A DNA stretch of 64,000 nucleotides, from contig NZ_LT907975.1 in the NCBI RefSeq assembly GCF_900217235.1, positions 2,889,001 through 2,953,000 of the forward strand, read 5' to 3'. The translations under genes and the position numbers were made by a program. Source of the stretch: Pseudodesulfovibrio profundus. Its GTDB lineage: Bacteria; Desulfobacterota; Desulfovibrionia; Desulfovibrionales; Desulfovibrionaceae. Positions 1 to 9,800 of this stretch are shown here, piece by piece. The notes under the pieces were generated by a model that was given only the letters and a program-made list of their open reading frames with translations, was not told the origin of the DNA and did no database searches. The number at the start of each line of letters is the position of its first letter. Within the stretch, counting starts at the first letter, position 1.

Positions 1-1
1 T

Positions 2-2464
2 GAGGGAGAGGATATCTCTTCCGAATGGCTTGGGCAGAAACAGGCAGAAATGAAACAGGGGTACCTTGAGTACTCATGGGCGAATCCCGGGGAATTGACC
101 AAGCGGGAAAAAGCACTCTACATGGAATACTATGCTCCCTGGGACTGGATTGTATCCGTTTCGAGCTATCGCTCGGAATTCAACCAGCTCATTGATCATG
201 AGGATTTCCGGGCCGGAGTCGAAGATTTTGCATTGGGCGACTCAGGCTATGCCTTCCTGATGACCAAACAGGGCAATATGCTCATCCACCCCTGGATTCA
301 TGGACATGTTACCGAATTTTTGCCGGACGAAGACCATACGCTGTTTACCGATATGGTCCTCAATCGTAACGGCCGCTTCTCCTACTCCTGGAAAGAACCG
401 AGCACCGGCACCTACACCGAGAAAGTCATGGTGTATCGCGAGATTCCGGAGCTTGGGTGGATTGTTGGCTCAACCGGGTATGTCGATGAGGTCTATGCCC
501 CATTGTATCGCATCCAGTCATTCCTCATTTTCAGCGGTATACTCACGGTACTGATAGTCCTTCCTCTGGCCTATTATCTGGGACGATCCTTCTCCAATCC
601 CATCACGAAGCTGGCCACCAGTATGTCGCAGGCTGACAAAGGTGACCTGTCTGTTCGGGCGGAAGTGGATGGGTATGGGGAAGCAGCAGAGCTGGCGACA
701 CACTTCAATCAGTACATGGAGCGACTGGGCGAGTATCGGAACGAGTTGCAAAACGAGATCGACGAGCGCCGCCGTGCCGAGCAGCAGTTGCAATTGTTTG
801 CCATGGTTTTCGAGAATGCGCTCGAAGGTATTTCCATCACTGACAAACAAGGCAACATCGTTGCCGTGAACCCATCCTTTACCATCATTACAGGGTTTGA
901 ACCCGAAGATGTTCTGGGCAAGAACCCCCGCGTTCTCAAATCCGATAGACACGAAGAGTCCTTCTACAGAGAAATGTGGGAATCGTTGTATACCAATGGT
1001 TCATGGCATGGAGAAATATGGAATCGCAGGAAGAATGGTGAATCCTACCCGGAAATTCTCAGCATCAGTGCGGTACAGGACAAAACTGGGAGCGTGAGCA
1101 ATTACGTTGCTGTTTTTCATGATATTTCAGATATGAAGCTCAAGGATAAGCAGATCGAGCATCAAGCGTATCATGATGCGCTGACCGGCCTGCCTAACCG
1201 CTCTCTGGCCCATGACCGCCTCTCGGTTGCCATCACCCATGCCAAGCGCGACGGCAGTTCTGTTGTTGTCCTGTTCATGGACCTTGATAATTTCAAGAAG
1301 ATCAACGACTCGATGGGTCACTCCTTTGGGGACCTGTTGCTGAAAGAGGTCGCTGCCCGACTCAGGAAGGATTTCCCGGATGCGGATACCATTGCCCGTC
1401 TTGGCGGTGACGAGTTCCTGATGATCATTGAAGGCGTGGGTGAAGAGCGTGAGGTGGCCAGTCTGGCCGAGCGCGCCCTGGCGGTTTTTGAAACGCCGTA
1501 TGTTGTCAGGGGAGAGGAGTTGCATGTCACGCCAAGCATAGGTGTGACCATGTACCCGGATGACGGCAGCGACGCGGAAACGCTGATCAAGAATGCCGAT
1601 ATGGCCATGTATCAATCCAAGGCCAAGGGGAAAAACGCCTACTTCCTTTTCACTCAGGAAGTGAATCTGCGTATTTCCAAGCGTTTGAAGCTGGAAAACG
1701 ACATGCGTCAGGCCCTCAAGAATCGTGAGTTTACAGTCTATTTCCAGCCTAAGGTCAATCTCTTCAACGATGTTGTTACTGGCATGGAAGCGCTGGTGCG
1801 TTGGCACAAGCCGGACGGGACTGTTGTGAGCCCGGCGGATTTTATCCCCCTAGCCGAGGAAACCGGATTGATCGTCCCGCTGGGCGAATATGTCATGGAT
1901 GCATCCTGCAAGGCCATGCAGTTGTTTGAAGGTATCGGTTGTGATGACATTTCCATTGCCGTGAACCTTTCGCCCATTCAGTTTGATCAGGAAGATCTCG
2001 TTGAGATGATTACTGAAAAACTGGAAATGAACGGCGTTTCTCCATCCAAAATCGAGCTGGAAATCACGGAATCGACCCTCATGACCAATGTGGAAAAATC
2101 CATCGCCAAGCTCAACATGCTGGTTGATATGGGGATGTCCATTTCCATTGATGACTTTGGAACAGGCCACTCATCATTGTATTATTTGAAGAATTTCCCC
2201 ATCGACAGACTGAAGATCGATCGCTCTTTCATTCGGGACATCACAACGGATGAGTCGGATGCCCAGATCGTTGAAACGATTATTCTCATGGCCGGGAACC
2301 TCGGGATCGGCGTTGTGGCCGAAGGTGCCGAAACCAAAGAGCAAATCGACATGCTCCAGTCATTCAATTGTGAACTGGTGCAGGGATACTACTACAGTCC
2401 TCCGCTTCCGTTGGAAGACGTCATTGTCTACCTGCGCAGTGAAGGCGTCGACTGCCATATCTAA
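2..2464 (+). CDS. Cache-HAMP-PAS-GGDEF-EAL c-di-GMP signalling protein (5' truncated by window edge)
   Basis: The reading frame is open to the left edge, so the N-terminus, probably with a first membrane helix and half of the sensor domain, is missing. Visible order: extracytoplasmic Cache-like sensor (about residues 1-165), membrane helix (about 170-195), HAMP, PAS (about 265-375), GGDEF (about 385-550) and EAL (about 565-810). The cyclase motif is an intact GGDEF (near 1403-1417). The phosphodiesterase domain keeps EAL, EITE, DDFGTG, KID, AEG and QGY, so both activities are possible; one usually dominates in such fusions. It is an inner-membrane protein that senses a periplasmic ligand and alters c-di-GMP. 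It converges on the HD-GYP regulator with a 4-bp overlap of stops. The Met at position 50 is internal and not the start. The domain calls are secure; the ligand is unknown. Confidence 0.93.
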   Translation, partial: EGEDISSEWLGQKQAEMKQGYLEYSWANPGELTKREKALYMEYYAPWDWIVSVSSYRSEFNQLIDHEDFRAGVEDFALGDSGYAFLMTKQGNMLIHPWIHGHVTEFLPDEDHTLFTDMVLNRNGRFSYSWKEPSTGTYTEKVMVYREIPELGWIVGSTGYVDEVYAPLYRIQSFLIFSGILTVLIVLPLAYYLGRSFSNPITKLATSMSQADKGDLSVRAEVDGYGEAAELATHFNQYMERLGEYRNELQNEIDERRRAEQQLQLFAMVFENALEGISITDKQGNIVAVNPSFTIITGFEPEDVLGKNPRVLKSDRHEESFYREMWESLYTNGSWHGEIWNRRKNGESYPEILSISAVQDKTGSVSNYVAVFHDISDMKLKDKQIEHQAYHDALTGLPNRSLAHDRLSVAITHAKRDGSSVVVLFMDLDNFKKINDSMGHSFGDLLLKEVAARLRKDFPDADTIARLGGDEFLMIIEGVGEEREVASLAERALAVFETPYVVRGEELHVTPSIGVTMYPDDGSDAETLIKNADMAMYQSKAKGKNAYFLFTQEVNLRISKRLKLENDMRQALKNREFTVYFQPKVNLFNDVVTGMEALVRWHKPDGTVVSPADFIPLAEETGLIVPLGEYVMDASCKAMQLFEGIGCDDISIAVNLSPIQFDQEDLVEMITEKLEMNGVSPSKIELEITESTLMTNVEKSIAKLNMLVDMGMSISIDDFGTGHSSLYYLKNFPIDRLKIDRSFIRDITTDESDAQIVETIILMAGNLGIGVVAEGAETKEQIDMLQSFNCELVQGYYYSPPLPLEDVIVYLRSEGVDCHI

Positions 2465-4011
2465 ATATTGTCTGGGTATTGCTCCCTGATGGAGTAGATG
2501 TCTTCCAGATTGTCCATGAAAGCATCGACTAAATGCGGATCGAAGCGAACTCCCTTGTACTCTTCGATATACGCCATGATGTCCTCGTCGCTCCATGGCC
2601 CCTTGTGGATACGTTTGCTTCCCAGAACATCAAAGACATCCACAAGCGCGACGATGCGGGCTTCAAGAGATATCTCGTCGTTTTTCAGACCATTGGGGTA
2701 GCCTGAGCCGTCCCAGTGTTCATGATGTTCTCTGGCAATGGATGCAGCGGTTCGCAGAATCGTGCGGTTTGAGCCTTTCAGGATTTCGTAGCCGATTTCC
2801 GTGTGTGATTTTATGGATTCCACTTCCTCGGGGTCAAGGGTGTCGTCTTTGTAGATGATGTGTTCCGGCGATCCTATTTTGCCGATATCATGCATGGGAG
2901 CCGCCAGCCTGAGAATTTCGGCGCGATTCGCTTCCATGCCAATGTGCCTGGCAAGAACGTATGCATATTCGGAAACCCGCCGGACATGGCTCGTCAGGCT
3001 TGTGGACCGCATTTCCACCGCTTCACCTATCGTCAGCAGCAACTCCCGCTGCGTTTCCGTCATCTCTTCGTTGGCATCGATGTTGTCGAATGCCACAGCT
3101 ATATTGGTGGAAAAGATATCGATAAGTTCTCGGTCCTGCTTTTTCAACGGAGGGGCAACCGTGAGGTGAATGATGTTTTCCGAGCCGGACGTGGTGCGGA
3201 AATATCCGGTGAACGAGTTGCCGGTGAAAAAGCTGCTTTTCTCCTTGAGTGCCTTGTTGATACACTCTACCGCTTCAACATCCTTGATCTGCTCGATGCC
3301 ATACCCCAGTCCGTTGTTGAATCGCCCGGTTGAAGCAACGACCTGGAGCTTCCCATGGTTTTTACAGGCTGCCAGCCCTGAGGCCCGCACCATAAGAGAA
3401 TTGTCTTCCTCACTGATTGTGGACGAAAGCTGGGTCAGGACGCCGGATGCGAATTCGTTCATGGATTGGGTTTTGAAGAGTGTGGGAGTCGATTTGACAA
3501 TTCGAGCCAGCCCACGGCGATTGTGTTCGATGGTACGTATGTCGCGGTAGGAACGGATGGCTGCCGTTACGGTTGTCACCAGCTTTTGCGACGTCAGTTC
3601 CGATTTCTCCTTATAGTCGTTGATGTCGTACTTGAAGATGACATCCTGCTCAGGAGCCTCCCCGGGCTGGCCGGTTCGCATGATGATGCGAACCATGGTG
3701 TTCTTCAATATATCGCGAGTCCAGGCAGCCACTTCCAGCCCGGCTGTTTGCGTTTCCATGACCACATCAAGCAGAACAACGGCTATGTCCGGGTGACGGC
3801 TCAACATTTCCTTGCCTTCCTCGGCGGAATGCGCGGAAAGAATTTCAACCGGACGTTCCTCGAAGCGGTACTCGGCAAAGACCAGTCGAGTCACCTTGTG
3901 GACAAAATCATCGTCATCAACAACCAGCAGTTTCCATGGCTTTGCATTCTGTGTCTGGTCTTCGTGCTTGGTTTCGGCGGCAAAGATCAATTCGTCTTTT
4001 TTATCAGTCAT
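2461..4011 (-). CDS. Response regulator: receiver-DUF3369-HD-GYP phosphodiesterase
   Basis: A 516-residue cytoplasmic regulator. The receiver (about 27-150) has the acidic pocket VVDDDD, the phosphoacceptor in LLDVVME and the conserved Lys in DYKEKS. A DUF3369-type middle domain (about 165-325) follows. The C-terminal HD-GYP domain shows HDIGK, HHEHWDGSGYP and the trailing RFDPHLV, which are the metal-binding and signature residues of enzymes that hydrolyse c-di-GMP to pGpG/GMP. Its ATG overlaps the stop of the upstream sensor kinase by 4 bp (ATGA), so the two are translationally coupled and very probably a cognate pair. The output is therefore likely second-messenger turnover and not transcription. 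Confidence 0.93.
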   Translation of the reverse strand: MTDKKDELIFAAETKHEDQTQNAKPWKLLVVDDDDFVHKVTRLVFAEYRFEERPVEILSAHSAEEGKEMLSRHPDIAVVLLDVVMETQTAGLEVAAWTRDILKNTMVRIIMRTGQPGEAPEQDVIFKYDINDYKEKSELTSQKLVTTVTAAIRSYRDIRTIEHNRRGLARIVKSTPTLFKTQSMNEFASGVLTQLSSTISEEDNSLMVRASGLAACKNHGKLQVVASTGRFNNGLGYGIEQIKDVEAVECINKALKEKSSFFTGNSFTGYFRTTSGSENIIHLTVAPPLKKQDRELIDIFSTNIAVAFDNIDANEEMTETQRELLLTIGEAVEMRSTSLTSHVRRVSEYAYVLARHIGMEANRAEILRLAAPMHDIGKIGSPEHIIYKDDTLDPEEVESIKSHTEIGYEILKGSNRTILRTAASIAREHHEHWDGSGYPNGLKNDEISLEARIVALVDVFDVLGSKRIHKGPWSDEDIMAYIEEYKGVRFDPHLVDAFMDNLEDIYSIREQYPDNI

Positions 4012-6782
4012 GTGCTTTTCCCGGTGGGTAAATCGTTCTGAGTAAAGGGCATGGTAATGATGAATCGGCTTCCCTTTCCAGGTTCACTTTCAAGCCGGAC
4101 GGTTCCCCCGAGATTCTGGGTTACCGTATTGAAGACAATGTGCAGGCCGAGCCCGGTTCCTCCGGTATCCTGGCCGGTGGTGTAGAACGGCTCAAATACT
4201 TTGGCTGCATGTTCCGGTGCTATGCCACAACCATCGTCCGTGAAACGAAATGTCAGGATGTCGCCGTCAACAGAGCCGTCGATGATGATGTGGCCGGCTT
4301 CCTGCCCTTTGTAAGCGTGGGTGAGAGCGTTGACGAGCAAATTGGTTATGATCTGCATGAATACTCCGGGATAGCTGTAAAGCGTGATGTCCGGGCATTG
4401 GTTTTCGATGATGTGCTCGGTTCGTTTGTATTTGGGGCGCAGGCTCATGAGCACTTCGTCAACATACTCCTTCAGGTTGAACTGCCGGGCTTTTTCCGAC
4501 GATTGGTCGGCGGCGACCTGTTTGAAGCTCTTGATGAGTTCTGCCGCGCGCTCAAGGTTGGTCAGAATGGTTCTGCTCGATTCTTCTCCCATTTGGATGA
4601 ATCGCTCCAAGTCGGATTTTTTCAACGCGTTGCTTTTGAATTTGGTGCTTAGTTCATTGATCTTGCTTTGGAGGTATGAGCCTGCTGTCACCCCCACGCC
4701 CAGCGGCGTGTTGATTTCATGAGCGACACCGGCCACCAGTCCGCCAAGCGCAGCCATTTTTTCGGACATGATCAGCTCTTCCTGGGTCTTGTTCAGACGC
4801 TCAAGGGACTCCATCAAATCGGTCTTGGCCTTTTCCAGGTTGCTCGTTCGTTCGGCAACGCGCAGCTCAAGTTCCTCGTTCAATTGCATGAGTTCGGCTT
4901 GGGATCGTTTAAGCTCAGAAATATCACGGCCTTCTGCTATGAGCAGGGTGATTTCCTCTTCGTCGTTGCGTGCGGGCTTGAGTGTGAAGTCCAGTGTGAT
5001 GCTGTCTCCATCCGGAACCAGTGTGATTACTTCCTCGTGAACAGTAGTTCCGTTTGTTGCCATGTGTATGATCTTCTGGATGTGGCTACGAGTCGGCTCA
5101 TCGGCCTGCCACCATGGTGCATCAATAAATGGTTTGCCTTTTATATCCACTTCTTTCAGCCGGAAAGTGGACAAGGTGGTTTCATTGATATGAATGATGA
5201 TTCCGTCCATATCCAGAATGCAGGTGAACTGGTAGGTCTGATTGAATATGGCGCGAAAACGTTCTTCACTCTCCTTGAGGGCGGCGTCGGATATCCGTTT
5301 GTTTGTGATGTCTACCGCAAGTGTCAGCACAGCCTGTTCCGTGGAATCGGCCGGAGTAAAGGGCAGGCGAGTGGACTGGAGCCAGTGTGTCGTGCCATCC
5401 ACGTGCTGATACGGCTCTTCCATGGAGGTTTTCGGGAGTCCTGTCTCGATGACCTTCAGGTCGTCACGGTCCATGGCCCTGACCTGTTCCTTGTCCGGGT
5501 GAACATCCTTGTGTAGAGTTCCCACAATATCTTCCGGCTGCAAGCCCAGACTGTTGGCCATTGCCTGGTTAACAAGTAGGAACCGGCCTTCGCTATTCTT
5601 TGCGTAGATGATGTTGGGCACCAGATCGAGCACCTGCCTGACATTGCCCCGGCTGCGTTCGAGCTCCTCGGTACGTTGGCGGATTCCCTTGTTCAGTCGC
5701 TGATTGAAGTAGAGGAGCGAGAGGGCGATACCTAGAACGACGGCAACTATGGAAACCAGAATCGGGGTCCAGCGTGCCAGCTTTTCCTGTCTTCGAAGGT
5801 CCCGGGGAGTATAGAGAAACGTATCGAGTGAAGGTTTATTATCCAGCAATCCAAGGCTCAGATACTGGTCAGAGATATCCTCCCATCGCTTGTGGTTCAT
5901 GGACCCCACTTCGACGAGCCGTGGAAGAATAAGCTCATGCATGGTGTTGGCTTCGTAGCGGAGCCGATCAACCGAACTTTTTGTCTCATAGTTGTTACGA
6001 ATGATCGTGATGGTCTGTTCGGGATGTGTCATGGCGAATTCCCATCCCTTGAACGATGCTCTGGCAAATCGCTCCACCAGATCAGGCTCGTGTTCAGCCA
6101 GTTGTCGTGTGGTGAACAGGTTGTCCCCGTAAAAGTCGATCCCATAGGCTATGGGGTTGATGGTGTTGACCGGAATACCGCGAGATTTCAGCTCATATGG
6201 TTGGCTTGTCAGGTAGGCTGACATGGCATCGGTTTCGCGGTTGATCAGTTCCTTGGTGGACCATGTCAGGCGTTGCAGCTCCATTTCATCACGCGATACG
6301 CCTATGTGGGCGAGCATTGCCCAGATGGGCGTTGCATTGGAATCGAGAATCATGAGCCGCTTGCCGCGGAGATCTTCGGGGGTGCGGATTTTTGAATCAG
6401 CCCGTGAAAGAATGACGTTTGGGGCGTGTTGAAAAATGACCCCGAGCACCACAAGCGGTTTCCCTTTTGCGGCATCGAGCAGCAGTTCGCAATCCCCCAC
6501 CCCGAACTCTGCACGCCCGGCAAGCACTTCTTCCACGTTGTCCATGCCGGGAGTACGCTCACGGAACGACACGTCAAGCCCGGCATCTTCATAGTATCCC
6601 ATGGCTTTGGCGGCGTAGTATCCGGCAAATTGGAATTGGTGTGACCACCGGAGTTGCAGCGTCACGGGCCGGAGTGCCTGTCCGTTGGCGAAACACGGAT
6701 TCAGAAGAGCACACAGCATGACCATAAGTCCTGCGAGTGGTGTGAACCACAGGCCTTGTTTCAGTCTTTGCCGTGCCCTCAT
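4008..6782 (-). CDS. Sensor histidine kinase with periplasmic NMT1/THI5-like binding domain
   Basis: A 924-residue protein. Signal peptide or N-terminal helix (1-33); type-2 solute-binding fold of the NMT1/THI5/SsuA group (about 38-330, beginning VTLQLRWSHQFQFAGYYAAK); membrane helix (about 343-365); two PAS domains (about 385-500 and 505-625); coiled coil; HisKA with the H-box VAHEINTPLG; and HATPase with FTDDGCGI and GTGLGLHI. Such binding domains usually recognise pyrimidine- or sulfonate-like small molecules, so the kinase probably senses a periplasmic nutrient. The start is supported by AAGGAG 7 nt upstream of ATG. It is coupled to the downstream HD-GYP regulator, which is its likely partner. 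The ligand cannot be read from sequence. Confidence 0.92.
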   Translation of the reverse strand: MRARQRLKQGLWFTPLAGLMVMLCALLNPCFANGQALRPVTLQLRWSHQFQFAGYYAAKAMGYYEDAGLDVSFRERTPGMDNVEEVLAGRAEFGVGDCELLLDAAKGKPLVVLGVIFQHAPNVILSRADSKIRTPEDLRGKRLMILDSNATPIWAMLAHIGVSRDEMELQRLTWSTKELINRETDAMSAYLTSQPYELKSRGIPVNTINPIAYGIDFYGDNLFTTRQLAEHEPDLVERFARASFKGWEFAMTHPEQTITIIRNNYETKSSVDRLRYEANTMHELILPRLVEVGSMNHKRWEDISDQYLSLGLLDNKPSLDTFLYTPRDLRRQEKLARWTPILVSIVAVVLGIALSLLYFNQRLNKGIRQRTEELERSRGNVRQVLDLVPNIIYAKNSEGRFLLVNQAMANSLGLQPEDIVGTLHKDVHPDKEQVRAMDRDDLKVIETGLPKTSMEEPYQHVDGTTHWLQSTRLPFTPADSTEQAVLTLAVDITNKRISDAALKESEERFRAIFNQTYQFTCILDMDGIIIHINETTLSTFRLKEVDIKGKPFIDAPWWQADEPTRSHIQKIIHMATNGTTVHEEVITLVPDGDSITLDFTLKPARNDEEEITLLIAEGRDISELKRSQAELMQLNEELELRVAERTSNLEKAKTDLMESLERLNKTQEELIMSEKMAALGGLVAGVAHEINTPLGVGVTAGSYLQSKINELSTKFKSNALKKSDLERFIQMGEESSRTILTNLERAAELIKSFKQVAADQSSEKARQFNLKEYVDEVLMSLRPKYKRTEHIIENQCPDITLYSYPGVFMQIITNLLVNALTHAYKGQEAGHIIIDGSVDGDILTFRFTDDGCGIAPEHAAKVFEPFYTTGQDTGGTGLGLHIVFNTVTQNLGGTVRLESEPGKGSRFIITMPFTQNDLPTGKST

Positions 6783-6798
6783 ATCTGCACTCCTTGTT

Positions 6799-6825
6799 AT
6801 CCGGTGCGGTCGGGCCGCACCGGAT
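6799..6825 (-). terminator. GC-rich hairpin between DUF748 gene and sensor-kinase gene
   Basis: Perfect 11-bp stem (6799-6809 with 6815-6825) around a 5-nt loop, starting 11 bp beyond the DUF748 stop. No T-run follows on the minus strand; the ribosome-binding site of the next gene follows directly. It could be a partial terminator, an RNA-stability element or a processing site. The hairpin is certain, its role is not. Confidence 0.5.
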
Positions 6826-6835
6826 CATGTTGTGT

Positions 6836-9800
6836 CTACTTCACGCCGAGATCCGCCCTGTGCATAGGTGTTCCGGGTTTGTCCACCTTGCTGCCGGTTC
6901 GATCGAGGAGATACACCCGCTCAGTGAGCGATGGGTCATTGGAAAGAATATACTCTTTCACCGCTCTTGCGCGCTTTCGTTCCAATTCCTTGAGATCTTC
7001 ATCCGTGACCTGGATACGTTCGCGAATGAATGCTTCCATGACATCCACGGGTTGCTCGTCGACGACAAACAGTGTTGTTGGTCGAACGTCCTCGGGATCG
7101 GGTTCGTCCTTGTAAGCCTCGTAGAGCAATTCGGCATATTCCTCCGATTCGATGGTCATGGCTTCCATGGTGGTTTCGGAGCGCTCCTTGCGCGAAAGGG
7201 AATCATACTTCTGCTGCTTGAGCTTGGCATTGAAGATCATATTCTCCAGCGCCTTTTTGTCGGCTCTCGGATCAATGACTCCATCCACTTCAAGCGTGAG
7301 TTTGGGACGGTCTGTCAATGCCTTGATGATGGTGTTGATCTTTTCGATGCTTTGTCCGGCAATCTGCGTGCCGCCTGGTTCAAACACGACGTAGTCCATG
7401 TCTTCGCCACCACCAAAAATCGAGCCGATGATGGAAAATGGCGAGGACAGCGCCTTGAAGAACAAGGAGACAATGGCTCTTAGGACAATGCCGCCGATGC
7501 GGAAGTTCGGATCATCCAGTCGACCGCTGATAGGCAGATTCAGCTGCATGTCGCCATTGCTGTCCTGCAACAATGCCAGACCGAACTTGACGGGAACATT
7601 GGGTGCATCCGGCCGCTTGTCCTTGGGGCCGAGTACGAGTTGCTCGACAAATAAGCGGTTGTTGGCGCTCAGTACCCAGTCTTCGGTCTTGAAGGAGACA
7701 TCGGCATAGAGTCGGCCTTTTTCCACCGGATATGCCATACTCTGTATGGTGTACGGTGTCAGAGGAACCATTTCCAGGCCGTTGAGAGTAATCTTCAGGT
7801 CAGAGTATATGGGAGTGATGATGGGGTTCACCACGCCACCGATTGTTAGGGGAGTCGGCCCGAGCTTGGCCTTGAAATCCAGTTCAGGACGAGCTTCCGG
7901 GTCCTGCGACGCTCCCTTGAGTTGCATTTTCATTTGACTCAGAGTGGTCGAATATCGGGGAGAAACCGAATCGTCCTCAAATGAAACCACTCCGTTGTTC
8001 ATGGTTACTTCGGCAATTTTCAAGGTTTTGAAGAAAGAGGCGGCTCCCTGGGGTGCTTCGGCATCATCGTGGTCTTCGATGGCAGTGGAATCAGCCGCGG
8101 CCTCCGAATCTTCGGCGCTCTCTGCATCCGTTGCCTCAACAGGGGCAGGCTCTGGGATGCGAAGGGCGCGGCGTATGTTCAGTCGCCCTTTGTCGTTGAA
8201 CGAGAGGCTGGCGCGGGGGTTGTTGAGACTGACACTGTCTATCGACAACTGGTTGGGGTTGTTCTCAAAACTGATTCCCTTTATGGCAAGTTGCTCTATG
8301 CCAGCCAGTTCACCTTTCCCCCAGTCGCCCGTAATCTTGACCTGGTCGAGACCGGCAGAACCCGAAACGCGAACAGTGTTTTTGTCGATTCCGGAGTAGT
8401 CGTAACGCAGGTCGGCGGACGCGCCTCCCTTGGCGATGAGGACATCCGCAAATTCACCGACATAGTTGTCCAGCGGACGCAAACCGATGTTTCTCAAACG
8501 AAGACGGCCATTGGACGAGAAGTTGTCCGTGCGTGCCGTGCCTTCGACATTGATCGTACCGCTTCCTCCCCATCGGGCCGAAATATCGTACTTCATCGGC
8601 TCTTCCTGCTGGGTGGAAATGGTATCGATGGCAGCATTGATCTTGTCCAGCGACAGCTTGGCCGGAGTTTTCAGTGTGTTGTCCCTGAAGGTTGTCTGCC
8701 CTTCGTTGATTCTGAAAGCCTGGATCGAAGCCTGCCATGCAAGCTCTTTATCATCCTGCTCCTGCTCCTGTTCCGGCCTGGGCGTTGCCGTGTCTTTTGG
8801 AAGGGTCTCCATAAGCTCCAGCAAATCGATGGCACCGGACTTGGTGCGCACGACATCGATACTTGGCGAGGTCAGGCTGATCTCCTGTACCGTGGCCTGT
8901 TGCTCCGCCACGTTGACGTTCACGCCGGCTATGCTCAGATTGGCAAGGGTGATGCTCGGTGCATCCGCTTCCGGTTTGCGTAGCGCCAAATCACTCAGTG
9001 TCAGCTTGCCGTTCTGTACCTGAATCTGGAGGGCCTCCCCTTGTTCGACATTGATGGTCGAGTTGACGTCCAGTAGCGCCGAATCCACGATCATGGGGAA
9101 GTATTCACCAATATACGGCTGGTAGGTGGGGATATCGAACTGCGTGAGTTCCACATTGGCCGTGACGTTCAGCGGATCGATGGTTGCCGTGCCTTTGACG
9201 GAAAGCAGACCACTTTCTCCGATACCGACATTGAAGGAGGAAGCGCCTTCTCCGCCGAAGAGGATATTCTCCGCCTGTAAAGAAAAGTGCGGGTAGGTCT
9301 TGGCAAAACCGCCAGTGACGTTGTTGTCCTGCCAATCCAGTGTGCCTTCGTTTACAGCCATGGATTTGACTGTCAATCGGAATGGCGATGCCGGGTCCAC
9401 GACATCGGTTTCAACTGTTTGTTCAGGAACTTGCTCGACGGCCTGCTCCGAGGCTTCATTCGCAACCTGTTGCGTGGACTGTTCTTCGGCCTGTTCGGTT
9501 ACCAGATCGGCAGTTTCAGCAGGGGCCTGTTCAACTTCCGGTTCCGGTCGGGCAGCCTCTTCGGCTTTGTCCTCAACTACGGCGGTGGGGAAGTATTCCT
9601 TCCAGTTGATGTCTCCGTTCTCCCGGCGGATGACCTTGAAGTAGGGAGAGTTCAGCGCCAGGGAGTTCAGAATGAGTTCATTGTCGCCAAGGGAGAAACG
9701 CTCCATTTCGAATTTCAATGCATCAAGAGACAGGACGGTATCATCACCGGGAACTGACAATTCCAGATTGGAAAACGTTCCGCCGCCGCCCAGGAAAAGG

